Shown here: in pieces, positions 1 to 9,855 of the stretch
How positions within the stretch are numbered: the stretch's first letter is position 1
Layout: each line of letters starts with the position of its first letter
Source: Dermacentor variabilis
Taxonomy: Eukaryota > Arthropoda > Arachnida > Ixodida > Ixodidae
Reading direction: 5' to 3'
NCBI RefSeq assembly: GCF_050947875.1
Contig: NC_134569.1
Coordinates: 40,767,777-40,831,776 of the forward strand
DNA: 64,000 nucleotides
Made by a program: the position numbers and the translations under genes
Notes under the pieces: model-generated
Database searches by the model: none
What the model saw: only the letters and a program-made list of their open reading frames with translations
What the model was told of the DNA's origin: nothing

Positions 1-294
1 AACAAGCTATCAAAAGACGTCGTGCGCATTTTTTTTTTGCCATGGTGCATTTGTTCACGAAAGTGAAACGTGCACGCAGCAACCACTACGCACAATATTG
101 ACTTGATGAAGTCTAGTCTAATCGTCGAGGAAAGAAACTGAAAGTGACGTCTGTACCTGTAGTCCATCGAGATGCAATCAACAGGACACACGGCCATTTG
201 AAACAAACGAACCCTCCCTCCTTCTTATGCGCGGTGCCTGCGCCACGTGCTAAAACCTATTTAAACAGGTACTGCAACCTTTTTCGCCCCACCC

Positions 295-535
295 GCCGTG
301 GTTGCTCAGTGGCTATGGTGTTGGGCTGCTGAGCACGAGGTCGCGGGATCGAATCCCGGCCACGGCAGCCGCATTTCGATGGGGGCGAAATGCGAAAACA
401 CCCGTGTGCTTAGATTTAGGTGCACGTTAAAGAACCCCAGGTGGTCAAAATTTCCGGAGTCCTCCACTACGGTGTGCCTCATAATCAGAAAGTGGTTTTG
501 GCACGTAAAACCCCAAATATTATTATTATTATTTT
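295..535 (+). mobile_element. tRNA-derived SINE, near full length (tick Ruka-like)
   Basis: A RNA polymerase III type head is visible: a box A-like TGGTTGCTCAGTGG near 299-312 and a box B-like GGATCGAATCC at 346-356, spaced as in a tRNA. A non-tRNA body follows, and the 3' end is a short run of ATT units (about 520-535). Four further relatives lie in this window (22651, 26302, 48758, 50086), so it is a dispersed family. The short ORFs across it are shadows. The Ruka assignment is from memory of tick SINEs; the tRNA-head plus body plus ATT-tail structure is seen directly. Confidence 0.85.
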
Positions 536-859
536 TCGCCCCATTGTGAACAAGGCGTCCGTATGGAAGCCCAAACGTCTTGTCTTTTAATCAGTTTTAC
601 TTTGTCGGTGGTGGACGCCTTTCTTTGTCATGTGAACATGTATCGTAAACTTTTGGTCATTTTTCGGCGGCTCGCAGCGTGTACGCATATCGACATTTTC
701 TGATTCCCTGTGATTTGGGCAAATTCGTCATGTTAATATCTATACCAAAAGATCTGCAGTGCCCGTATAGGCACCTAAGGTATGCGAATAAATGAACAGA
801 TCTGGGCGATAGTAGGTTCATGAGTTAAAAACGCGTTCCAGAGCCTTTGAAAACAGTGC
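536..859. other. unassigned spacer
   Basis: AT-leaning sequence with no coding, RNA or repeat signature that I recognise. Confidence 0.5.
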
Positions 860-861
860 AA

Positions 862-920
<59 letters not shown>

Positions 921-922
921 AT
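860..922. repeat. (AAAT)n microsatellite
   Basis: About fifteen uninterrupted AAAT units. The FIYLFIYL-type ORF on the minus strand is only a translation of this repeat. Confidence 0.95.
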
Positions 923-2034
923 AGCGCTAAGCGCTCCCCTTGTATAATGGCTAGCATGCTTGTACCTCGTCAGCTAGCATCGAATGGGAGATGAGTAAGC
1001 CGGAAAAAAAAAAACGGAACAAAGGTTTTGTTTTTTTGTATCACATGTCGGAGCAGAGGGGTAGCGGGCGCTACTGTAGGAGGTGCTACCATATTCTGAA
1101 CTTATTTACCAAGAGCTAAAACTGTACGAACATTTCTTGCTTTACTGTTCTTCTTTCTGTTTTTTTTTGTTTTTTTCTAGAACGACAGAAAGTCACAAAA
1201 GTGCACGTGAACTCTTTTACGGCCTGGAAGCGAGCCGAGCCGGCCAACGACCGGCGCGCTCTGCGTTTTTGACGCAGAAACGCATCGACACGCGAGCTTA
1301 AAAGTGCCGCCCTGTTAAAAGCGGACGTGCGCCCTCGTGGGCTTCTCGCTTCTTTCACACAGGACGTTGTCCCCTAAGTTGTGGCGGCGCCAGAGACAGA
1401 TCGGCCGCTCTCGGCCGTTTATACATTTGACTCGTAAGCTCTTCGAAGCTCGTTAAAGGCGCGCCGCCGCCAAATGTTTTGCATCGCGTAAAAATAGATG
1501 CAGTGAGAGCGCAGCTGCACAGGAACGCTTCGCGCAAAGTTCTGCGTGCAAAATGCGAATGGATGGAAGCAGAACATTTTTTGTTAATTACCGTTTTCTG
1601 TATACCGAAGTCGTAATACAGCGACGCCATGACAGCTCGCTGGAAATGACGTAGAACCCAGACTCAGCCTGACCCGAGCCGACGTGCCGTGAAGTGCTGT
1701 TGTAGACCGAGGTGTCGAACCGAAACTTCTTTTTTTTTTTTCGCACTGGCTTCTTGTTTCGGTTCAGTGAGAATGGTTCGGTTCCGGCTTAACTCCGCAG
1801 CGAAAACATATTGGGTTTGAACTGGATCGAGCCGGTTCAAGTTCATTTGTATAGCCGAAGAATAATTACAGGAAAACAACACAGCTTTACTTTGTACAAG
1901 AACCTGAGGGTGCTGTTGAGGTGCACTGAAATTTACGCCTGTTTGTTCTTGAGGCCGCGCGTAGCTAGAAAAATAAAACAAAATAGATAAAAAGAATTAT
2001 GTAGATCCAACACCAAGGCTGGAATATATGTAAA
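923..2034. other. unassigned spacer
   Basis: No recognisable gene. 1370-1530 is locally GC- and CpG-rich. 1640-1850 contains scattered GGTTC/CGGTTC motifs, also seen near 3720-3790, which suggests an old simple-sequence repeat. The overlapping small ORFs show no family resemblance. Confidence 0.5.
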
Positions 2035-2229
2035 GCGAGGCTTTATCGAGGGCGAGAAGGAGAGACAGAGAAAGGGGAGAATATATTGAGGAAACTCAGA
2101 GACGGCCTCCAGCCTGTTACTCTGCTCAGGGGGAAAGGGAAGAAGAAAGAAATAGGGCATTGAGGAGTAAATAAGAGCACAGGCAGTAGTATGTGAAAGG
2201 CCCGTTGACAGCCTTGAATATAACCGGTG

Positions 2230-2946
2230 TTAAGAGGAAGCTTTAGCTAAGGCCCAACTCCGATGCGGCCTATTCAAATACATGTAAAACGCAAAAACGT
2301 TTTTCTGAGATAACCCCTGAGCCAATATTAATGAAAAATGTTGCATTTAAGAGAGAAAGTTAAATTGTAGAGACTGTTGGAAGTGGAATTTCGACTTAGG
2401 TCCTGAATTTTGTTAAATGAATTTTCAAAAATTCGAAAGTTTGAAAAAAATATAGAAGCACGAAGTTTACAAATTCCTATCTCTGCATCAAGAACATATA
2501 TTGCGGTTCTGTAAACGGCATCCATTATACCGTTAAAAGCGGAAAATTCGATACGTCATTTTATATCTTACGGGAATTTGTTAGGTTGTTCACAAGGGAT
2601 CTGCAAAAGCTGTATTTTCATGTTGTTAAATTTCTTGAGATTCATGCGTAACACATCAATATTGTCCGCTTTAGATGTGCTCTTAGATGCAATTCACAGA
2701 ATTGTATTATCACCTTTAGTTGTTGAGTTACAGAGTTGTAAACGTGATAGTTTCGTTCTTTGCAAATTTTAATGAAATATTGAGGACCTAAATCAGAAAA
2801 TTCGAAACAAACAGTCATTAGATTTTAAGTTCTTTCTTTTAAATGCAAGAAACCTCATGAAATTTGGTGCAGTGATTGCTGAGAAAAACTAATTCTCTTT
2901 TTACATGTATGTAGATAGGAGCACCCGAACTTAAGCTTCCTCTTAA
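2230..2946. mobile_element. TTAA-flanked foldback (palindromic) DNA element, copy 1
   Basis: The element runs from TTAAGAGGAAGCTTTAGCT at the left to AAGCTTCCTCTTAA at the right, so both ends read inward as GAGGAAGCTT next to a TTAA. The inverted symmetry continues inward: ACATGTAAAA at 2280-2289 pairs with TTTTACATGT at 2899-2908, TTGCATTTAA at 2341-2350 pairs with TTAAATGCAA at 2839-2848, and matching stretches continue towards the centre near 2588. No transposase ORF is present. A second copy lies at 62517-63264. A TTAA duplication is the rule for piggyBac-type elements, but the termini do not show the CCC start I would expect, so the superfamily is open. Confidence 0.8.
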
Positions 2947-3696
2947 TGAAATATTCTGAGAGCGTTGATGACTCGCTTCATTGATATGTCCGGTAGATGG
3001 CCCATTGGCACTTTTTCACTGAACGGCCGGCTGTTAATTGGCGCTAACGAAGAGACCGATGCCTGCCGTTCGCAGTCATACTTGGGGCAGGTAACGAGTA
3101 TACGTGCTCCACTGTCTCGGGTACTTTGCACGCATCGCAGTCCATCGAGATGCGATGCAAATATTGTACAGGACCTGCTGCGCCCCCGGATGCGATACGT
3201 AGAGAACCGTGCTAACGATGCTGCTGCTTCTAAATATCACGTGAAGGTGGTTTAGGACACGGTAGCTATGCTAAGCTGCAAAACCGTCTTTTTTTTCCCC
3301 ACCTCCTCAGATGTGTGACGTATACAATCGGTACTATGTACTACAATGTCCTACATGTCTGAACCTAAGAAAGAAAGAAAGAAAGAAAGAAGGAAGGAAG
3401 AAAGAAATTCTATTTACAAAAGAACTAGCATAGTTGAACCACAAGTGCAGACTACGCATGGAGGGAAAGCTCCAAGAAAAAAAAAGTTTATACGTTCTAG
3501 CTGCTCGGGCAGCTAGGTGGGCGGCCTCATTGCCAGGGTTGCCCCCATGAGCAGGTACCCACACCAACTTCAATTGATTGAGGTTTTTGTTAATTATTCT
3601 GAATGCTCGAGGGGAAACGAAACCTGAGGTGTAGTTACGAATCGCTGTTTTCGAGTCGGATATAATAATCTTGGTGCCCGGAATGGAGGTGCCCAT
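2947..3696 (-). pseudogene. LINE ORF2 remnant: RNase H end and C-terminal domain
   Basis: At 3696-3480 the minus strand encodes IIISDSKTAIRNY followed by LVWVPAHGGNPGNEAAHLA, the late motifs of a LINE RNase H (SDS..A, and VPAH followed by GNE.AH). RNase H removes the RNA strand of the element's own RNA/DNA hybrid. At about 3131-2947 a segment with a CPKYDCERQ core matches the usual C-terminal ...VEH...CP.Y..ER pattern. The two parts are in different frames and the join runs through a GAAA microsatellite (3367-3407), so the product is not functional. Confidence 0.7.
3367..3407. repeat. (GAAA/GAAG)n microsatellite
   Basis: Tetranucleotide purine run inside the LINE fragment. It produces the SFFLSFF-like peptide at the end of the RNase H reading frame. 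Confidence 0.9.
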
Positions 3697-3720
3697 GGCG
3701 ATGGCGCCTCTCTATACGTT

Positions 3721-5034
3721 CTAGTTCAGTTCCGGTTCGGGAAAAATAACATATTTTTTGTTTCTTTTGTTTTGTTTTCGGTTCAGTTTCATTTTGATAC
3801 CTTTTCCTAGACGCTGTCCAATTCGGCCATGTTGGCGTTTCAGCCAATCACAGAGGCCGTACAGCCAGTCAGAGCTGACCAGCAACATGGCGGATTTGAC
3901 AATGTGGTTTTACAGTGTTCAGTATGGCACCCACGGATGCTTCCGAAAGGCGTGTGTTTTCCTGGAAAAGCAACCGTGACCATTGGACATACCCAACGCT
4001 ACGCACGCGATTCTAGGATTGATCACTGCGCAACAATAGAGGTGCTTGTTGTTTCCCACGCGACAATCTAAAGGCTGTTAATTAGAGGTCTGTGTAGCTA
4101 CTAGCCTTGCCGCTGTTCCGCAATTATTTCTGTGACATTTACTGCCCGTTCCTTTTTTTTTAGACTAAACTAGCTCAAGTTATTCTTCGTTGCAGTTGGC
4201 CTTTAAGATGCAACTTCGAGTTTGTGATGTATACTTTCCGGCCAGCCTTGTGAGTGAATGTCATTGTTGAGGTGGACTCCGTATATATGTAGCACCGTGT
4301 TCAAGATGCATGTCGCGCTGAAGTGATGATGTAATGCGCCAACTTCCGGGTAATCAGGTTTCGCGGTGCACTGCGAAGAACAGCGAATGGCCGAAATAGG
4401 GTTGCGTTGCGGGCTTGTTGGAGCACCGTCTTGGAACACTATAGTTGAATACAAATTTAGAAAAAAGGGGAGGTCCCGCCCAGATCACCGAAGCGCGACA
4501 GCCGATTGCCTCCGCGGCTAAAGTGACCCCACTAAAGAAAAAGTGCTTTAGAAGGCGTAATTCTCGGTATAAATAAATACTTTTGTATTTTGATAACTGG
4601 TCTGGTAGAGCTCTCGTGATTGCAATGCTACAGCACATGCCGGATCGCGAGAGAAAAATAACCCCGTGCCTTCTACAATGCCGCGCGTTGCCTTTTTAGC
4701 TTCATTGCAAGAGACAAAAGAAGAAAGGGCAGCTCTGGGTGGCTTTTGCGCTGGTTTATATTTACACGCCACATTTACTATTCGTTTTCTGAACTTAAAA
4801 TGAATCAGTTGCTGTTGAACAAGTGCTCAAAAAATAATGTATTTATACAAACCATTACAAACCTGGGGCGAGAAGACGATCGAGGCAGGAAAGATACAAA
4901 AATGCTTCATTCATCTTTTTAAATAAATATTCTTGGTTTTAAATAGCATACGAATTATATATTTCTTTGGCTTTGTGTTTCCACAATCTTATCTTTAAGA
5001 ATGTGATAGGTTTCTTTTTTTAGTTCCTCCTCAC
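3721..5034. other. unassigned spacer
   Basis: No gene recognised. At 3825-3905 a CCAATCA motif lies between two CATGTTGG/CAACATGGCGG-like motifs in opposite orientation, which could be a regulatory cluster or an old repeat end. The rest is AT-rich, with no tRNA, rRNA or known transposon signature. Confidence 0.45.
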
Positions 5035-5077
<43 letters not shown>

Positions 5078-5083
5078 TTTTTT
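5035..5083. repeat. (ATTT)n microsatellite
   Basis: About twelve ATTT units, the same motif class as 860-922 in the opposite phase. Confidence 0.95.
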
Positions 5084-5312
5084 GCAAGCCTGCAGTGTGG
5101 TCAGCTCGCGTAGCGTAGCGTCAGCGATGCTCGCTGCAATCTTTCGTCGCCGGATCGCGCCTTAGAATAAACGGACGCGGCACAAGCTCACAATAATATC
5201 TCCGGCATGATAGACTACCACAAGCAGATTGGGAATTCATTCTGATGAGGGGCAGACGCACGCGACTGAAGCAATTTGTCCCAGTTCAAAGCGCGGGCGG
5301 CCGTCTTCTCCA

Positions 5313-5351
5313 CCGGCGGGGTCATTGACCGTCCGACCGGTGACCCCGCCG
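5313..5351. repeat. short GC-rich inverted repeat
   Basis: CGGCGGGGTCA is followed about 16 bases later by TGACCCCGCCG, giving an 11-bp perfect stem just beyond a LINE 3' end. No function can be assigned. Confidence 0.7.
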
Positions 5352-5429
5352 ATGGAGAGAGAGAGTAAACTTTATAGAAAAGAGCACACGAGCGTAGCTA
5401 GCTCCTCCGCTTTGCAGTGGATGGTATGC

Positions 5430-5690
5430 TCAGTCCAGGAGTCCAGCGGCCTTAGCTGCCTTTCTCGCTGGGTTGAACAGGTCGAGCTGCTCCGCCGAGT
5501 CGGAGCTGGACAGCGCTGCCTCCCATTGCCGTGTGGTGGGGTGTGTCATGGGTGTTAATTGTCGTGGGCTTTCTCAAGCCCATGCCATGCGTTAAAGCGT
5601 TGCGCATTGATTGCAGTTTGGGCATGTACAGGCATACAGCGGAGAGTGTATGACGCGGTAGACACTCAAATGTGGACATTTGTTCGTTAT
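5430..5690 (-). pseudogene. LINE ORF2 C-terminal tail
   Basis: The frame ends QWEAALSSSDSAEQLDLFNP followed by ARKAAKAAGLLD and a stop. Upstream it has CPNC and MAWA.. segments that recall the CX2C..H..C domain at the end of many LINE ORF2 proteins, but with at least one stop. The WEAAL...L..A..A.....L ending is a pattern I associate with tick LINE proteins. Confidence 0.6.
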
Positions 5691-5943
5691 GAGTTTTCGT
5701 CATATTGCGGCTCGCATCAGGGCATTGTTCTTCGAGTAGTGTTCTTTGTGAAACGTGATAGTGTTGTAGGATGTGCGCTTAAGTTAGTGATATGTGGGCT
5801 CGGGGTGGAACTGCTCGGCGCGCCCCTCTCGCGGCTCCTCATCTGCTTGCACTCGGTCGTATAGGCGTGTGTGCCTGCTGATTGCCGCGTAAGGACTCGT
5901 GCCCCGGAGTGCGCACGACTTATATGTGCGGTGGGAGCTCCAC

Positions 5944-6366
5944 TCAGAATGCGACGTGCGGCATTGTCAATTTGGCCCTAGAAAAATGTTTGCATGCCGT
6001 CTCCGTCAGAACTATGACGCACTCCCTATGCGGGCCCGTCGTGATGGTTAACGCTATCGCTTGTTCCTCTGCCTGTGCAGCGCTCGTTATGAAAACTGAC
6101 GACGCATTTATTACGGTCCAGTGATTGTCGACTACGCTGGTGACGAATGCGGTGCTTTTTACGGTGCTGGCCGCGTCTACGTACAAGACATTAGGGTGGT
6201 TCTCATACTTCCTCACACGCGCCTGCGCTCGGGCATGTCGTCGTCCGATGGGGAAGTTCAGGTGCATGTTCCTGGGAATCGGTGAGACGTGTACAGTTTC
6301 TTGTATTCGTGTTGGGATTTTCGTCAGCGCGCTGATCTTCCGTACACAATATCCAGGACGTTTCAA
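5944..6366 (-). pseudogene. LINE RNase H domain remnant
   Basis: A 140-codon frame includes VLYVDAASTVKSTAFVTSVV, where the first catalytic Asp of RNase H sits in YVDA, and later SSVFITSAAQAEEQAIALTI, where the catalytic Glu lies in QAEEQAI. The expected third motif appears as IVLTETA, with the DS of a typical SDS replaced, so the active site looks degraded. Downstream, in another frame, the PGHESLRGNQQAH pattern (about 5905-5865) is the usual final RNase H motif. These are seen directly; the family role is established knowledge. Confidence 0.7.
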
Positions 6367-6714
6367 GACGCAACGTCCCGCTATTGTGCATTGTAGGAAG
6401 AAAGGAAGGAAGGAAAGAAAAAGTGGAGAAGGAAAGGCAGGGTGGTTAACCAGTTTAGCTTAACCGGTTTGCTACCCTACACATGGGAGAAGGATGGGGG
6501 AGATGAAAGATGGGGAAGAGGGAGAGGGAGAGAGAGCACATAGCACAACACACACACATCGTCCGTTGGAGTCCATCAATCGGGCATGGTACGTGATATC
6601 ACTGTCACAGGCGCTTGTCCAATCCCGTCTCTTTCAAAAACCGAAGTCCCTTCGTCGCCTTCACCTGCAATGTCTCCTGTCGGCGGCATGTGAAAATCGT
6701 GTCGAGAGACAATA

Positions 6715-6752
6715 GTGACGTTTCAGTGGCTTGGCAGCCACTGAAACGTCAC
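6715..6752. repeat. perfect 17-bp inverted repeat with 4-base loop
   Basis: GTGACGTTTCAGTGGCT at 6715-6731 is mirrored exactly at 6736-6752. One arm encodes the VTFQWLPSH motif of RNase H, and the domain ends at the loop instead of continuing to the expected CG...GNE.AD motif. This marks a local inverted duplication and deletion within the LINE. Confidence 0.9.
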
Positions 6753-7418
6753 GTGGTGTCCTTTCTCTTGTGATGTATGGGGTAGGCATCTGATATCGAA
6801 TACGAGCTGTTCGAATGGCCCGCGACGCAGAGCTGATAGTACAGATTGTAGGGCTGCCTTTGAGTCGCTGAAGATTGACCATTGTCGAGGTGGCTCCCGA
6901 TTGACGACACGAAGTGCAGCGCGAAGAGCAGCTAGTTCAGCAGATGTCGATGTTGTTGGGTGGTCAGTCCTAAAGCTGATGGTAATAGCTTTTACTGGGA
7001 CAACCACAGCACCGAACGAACACTGGATGTTTGTGAAACCGTCAGTATAGATGTGTTCGCTTTCCGCGTACCTCTCGTGCAGAAGAAGCAGAGACAGTTG
7101 TTTCAGCACAGGCGACGACAGTTCAGACTTTTTCCCGATTCCTGGTACACTGAGATGGACTAAGGTGCTGATAAGACACCAAGGGGGTATCGATGGTTTA
7201 GATGCAGCGGTGAAGCCCGAGGGAAGTTTGTCGTACTTGATGATAGTTTTAGATAATGATGATTGGTGCCTGTCTGAAGGTAGTGCTGCAAGGTGGTGAG
7301 AGAGGGCACGTGCAAAATGTCTGATGTGCGTTCTCAGGGCTTCCACGGTGATGTGAGTTTGCATTGGATGGTCCCGAGCAATCGACATAGTTGCCTCAGT
7401 TGACGTGCATCTGGGCAA
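6723..7418 (-). pseudogene. LINE ORF2 RNase H domain (truncated)
   Basis: 231 codons. The RNase H core is in the second half: IYTDGFTN (first Asp), a TSAELAALRAALRV segment (catalytic Glu), IFSDSKAALQSVL (SDS motif with the next Asp), then HHVTFQWLPSH, where the frame stops at the 6715-6752 inverted repeat. The last Asp-containing motif is missing. The first half is the region linking reverse transcriptase to RNase H and has no motif I recognise. Confidence 0.8.
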
Positions 7419-7535
7419 ACCAAGGCAGACTCTGAGTGCTTGAGCTTGTGCTGCCTGCAGAGCACGAATTTTTGTCTTGCAGGTGTTGTTCAGTACAGGT
7501 AGACTATATTTTAGAAAACCGAGAAAGAGAGCTCT

Positions 7536-7928
7536 TTAGAGTTTAAGCATTGCGTCTACTGACATCCCCCACGTCTTTCCTGTCAAGTATTTAAACAACT
7601 GGGAAGTTGCTGTCAGGCGCCGTTTCATGTAGGCCACGTGCGGGCTCCAACAGAGGTCTCGGTCAATAATTACGCCAAGGAATCTGTGGGTTCGGACATA
7701 GGAAATGGTCCGCCTATTGATTGAGATGACATAAGGCGTCATCGGTTTGCGAGTAAATGCTACTAGTGCGCATTTTTCTGGGGATATGCTGAGACCCTGT
7801 TTACACAAGCAGTTCGCTGTCAAAGTGGCCGCTCTTTGAAGTCGCGCACGTATCTGAGGACGTGTGACTGCCGAAGTCCCGACACAGATGTCGTCAGCGC
7901 ATATTGAAATTTTGATGGAAGTTGGCAA
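7536..7928 (-). pseudogene. LINE ORF2 reverse transcriptase, catalytic C block
   Basis: The frame begins PTSIKISICADDICVGTS. CADD is the variant of the YADD/FADD box with the two catalytic aspartates retained. It continues with KQGLSISPEKCALVAFTRK and RTHRFLGVIIDRDLCW, matching the GL..S..K......R and FLGV.ID..L.W motifs that follow the catalytic box in I/Jockey-like elements. It is separated from the upstream palm segment by a stop or frameshift near 7990-8015. Confidence 0.85.
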
Positions 7929-8012
7929 GTATTCAGCAAGTCGAACAAGAGCGAGGTTGAATAGCGTCGGGCTGAGAGCACCGCCTTGAGGAACGCCCCT
8001 GCTGGTATAGCG

Positions 8013-8720
8013 TCACGTAGTTGGGCCATCGTCAGTTAACACAAAGAATGATCTTGCAGATATGTAACTTGCAATCCACAAAAAAACTCGACCACCTAGG
8101 CCAACCGTCGAAAGGGCGTCGAGAATGGCCTCATGTAATACGTTATCGTATGCCCCTTTCACATCTAAGAATAAAGCTGCAGACAAACGCTTACGGGACC
8201 TTTCGTGCTGGACATATGAAACGAGATCAACTACATTGTCGATGGAAGAGCGGTCACGTCGGAAACCAGCCATAGAAATCGGATAAATCTTGTAGTATTC
8301 AAGGTACCATTCCAGGCGGCCAAAGATCATCCGTTCCATTACCGTTCCTACACAACTGGCTAGCGCTATTGGGCGGTAAGAGGTGAGTTCTAATGGGGAT
8401 TTGCCCTGCTTTAAGAGTGGCACCAGGCAGCTTACTTTCCATTTGTCAGGAACATTTCCCTCCTGCCATGAGGAGTTGTAAAGGCTCAACAATTCTATCC
8501 GTGCGGACTCTCCGAGATAGCACAAGGCCTGGTATAATATACCATCCAGACCCTGAGATGATGAGCGCCTGCAGAGAGCTAGAGCCGCTTCGATCGAGCT
8601 CCTCCATTGTAAAAGGAAGGTCCATGCGGCAATCATGGAAATGGGGGACGTCAGCTCGGGCTGGAGGATCTGGACGAGTCGCTTGGTCTGCGATCCGCGC
8701 ACAAAAGTCTTCTGCGACAT
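8013..8720 (-). pseudogene. LINE ORF2 reverse transcriptase, fingers and palm
   Basis: 235 codons. Recognisable pieces in order are VPLLKQGKSPLELTSYRPIA (K.GK....YRPI), MAGFRRDRSSIDNVV (GFR....T.D) and AALFLDVKGAYDNV (motif A, catalytic Asp), then WIASYISARSFFV. These are the standard non-LTR reverse transcriptase blocks 1-4. The frame ends before the usual RGVPQGG.LSP block, which is encoded just downstream in another frame. Confidence 0.85.
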
Positions 8721-8907
8721 CGATGACTTGCCGCCCTTGGAAAAGCGCTAGCGCCTTGAATGGAAAACGCCGTTCCGGAAGGCAACGCAGACCTTGCACC
8801 GTTTTCCAAATGTGAGACAGTGGCTTGCGGGGGTCGAGTGTCTGGCAAAACTTTGCCCAACGTTCCGACGCTAATCTATCCATACGACGCTGAATCTTCT
8901 TTTGCAT
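8446..8907 (-). pseudogene. LINE ORF2 endonuclease-RT linker
   Basis: 153 codons with LSHIWKTVQGLRCLPERRFP and FPFKALALFQGRQVIDVAEDF. The same linker pattern (LWNVLRCLSG, then ALALAQKVSKTDIADEFC) recurs in the degraded LINE near 33435-33660, so the two belong to related families. A frameshift near 8560 moves the reading frame into the reverse-transcriptase segment. Confidence 0.7.
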
Positions 8908-8926
8908 CCTCCTGGCTGCTCTAAGG

Positions 8927-9535
8927 TCATAAATTGATTTTGTACGCCGATATCGACGTTCCGCCCGGCGACGCTCGAAGTCGCTCTAATTCTATGTCGA
9001 AGTCATTTCGCGTGGAAGAGATCGTCATCATGCGAGTGGCGTTTTGGATCGTAATTTTAATCGTTTGCTCTAACCCAGATGGTAGGCCCTCGCGGCGGGC
9101 ATCTTCCATCTCAGATGTGAAATTGGCCCATTGAATCGTCCGAATGGTATTCCGTGGGCCGGATCTAGACGACAAGCCTTTGATGTTCAGATAGGTGGGA
9201 ATGTGGTCACTCCCATGTGTCTCAATGTCTGGGAACCACTTCACACATCTGGCGAGAGAGTTGGAGACGAAAGCAAGGTCGAGGCAGCTGCCGTATGTCA
9301 CGCCTCGAAGAAAGGTGGGGCTACCATCGTTCAGGAGAGTAAGGCCATAGTTGTGGGCGATACTTGCTAATATTCGTCCTCTTGCATTTGTCCTTGTACT
9401 TCCCCATGCTGGATGGTGTGCATTGAAATCTCCTATGACGACCCATGGGGAGGGACAAACACTCAAGATATCCGCAAATCTTTTGGTATCAAAATTGCTG
9501 GAAGGCGATATATACACGCCTATGAGAGTAAACAA
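8927..9535 (-). pseudogene. LINE ORF2 AP-type endonuclease, main part
   Basis: 202 codons. IGVYISPSSNFDTKRF, PWVVIGDFNAHHPAWGS (GDFNAHH catalytic block), GRILASIAHNYGLTLLND, GSCLDLAFVSNSLA and FPDIETHGSDHIPTYLNI (GSDH block, catalytic His) are the expected endonuclease motifs in order. The enzyme nicks target DNA to prime reverse transcription. Reading continuity with the N-terminal part is lost in an A-rich run at about 9535-9550. Confidence 0.85.
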
Positions 9536-9855
9536 GTTTTTTTCTTTTTAGCTGTGATGCATATATATTGATTGTCGTCGTGGGGCGCACTTGGTTGCAA
9601 AACATAGGTGAGTTCACGACGAACAAAAATGATGATTTTGCTGCATGCACCATTCGTTGATGACATGATAAATTCGTATCTTGACAGTCTTATTGGTTTC
9701 GACAAGTTGGGCTCACAAATGACGATGAGTGGAGACACATTGGTGTACACAAACTGACGAAAATCTGAAATTCCTGATTTTAGCCCTCTGGCGTTCCACT
9801 GGATGGCGGACGCTGCCTTGACTTCTTCCCGGAAGGATGGGGTATGGGTAGCCAT
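9520..9855 (-). pseudogene. LINE ORF2 start and endonuclease N-terminus
   Basis: From an ATG at 9855 the frame reads into AIQWNARGLKSGISDFRQFV (the QWN..G...K...L..F motif) and PLIVICEPNLSKPIRLSRYE (the Q/CE..L block with the metal-binding Glu). It ends after AKKKKTCLLS where an A-run has shifted the frame. ORF2 overlaps the tail of ORF1 in another frame, a normal arrangement for this group. Confidence 0.8.

Larger units (their letters stand above)
2035..3720 (-). mobile_element. 5'-truncated LINE 3' end (RNase H type), split by a foldback element
   Basis: Read on the minus strand, this holds the end of an RNase H domain (3696 to about 3480), a short C-terminal cysteine-rich segment (about 3131-2947) and a pyrimidine-rich 3' tail (about 2160-2040). 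The tail resembles other LINE tails in the window. A 717-bp foldback element (2230-2946) interrupts it at a TTAA. Removing that element and one TTAA rejoins the C-terminal coding sequence to plausible continuation. The fragment is a dead 5'-truncated insertion of the I/Jockey-like group. Confidence 0.7.
5354..6390 (-). mobile_element. 5'-truncated LINE 3' fragment (RNase H type)
   Basis: On the minus strand this contains an RNase H domain, a downstream cysteine-containing C-terminal tail ending in a stop at 5430-5432, and a short 3' UTR that ends in CTCTCTCTC at about 5362. It belongs to the same broad RNase H-bearing non-LTR group as the 6.4-11.3 kb element but its C-terminus differs. It is a separate, older 5'-truncated insertion lying tail to head with that element. 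Confidence 0.7.

Noticed and set aside
295..370. Free-standing tRNA gene
   Set aside because: The A and B boxes belong to a SINE head that continues into a family-specific body; no proper acceptor stem closes.
860..922. Repeat arrays as CRISPR
   Set aside because: They are tetranucleotide microsatellites without unique spacers; the window is eukaryotic.
5236..5290. CTGATGA near 5240 as a hammerhead ribozyme core
   Set aside because: The GAAA box and closing stems do not follow in the required positions. PLEs are known to carry hammerheads, but I also found no core in the ends of the 54.5 kb PLE.
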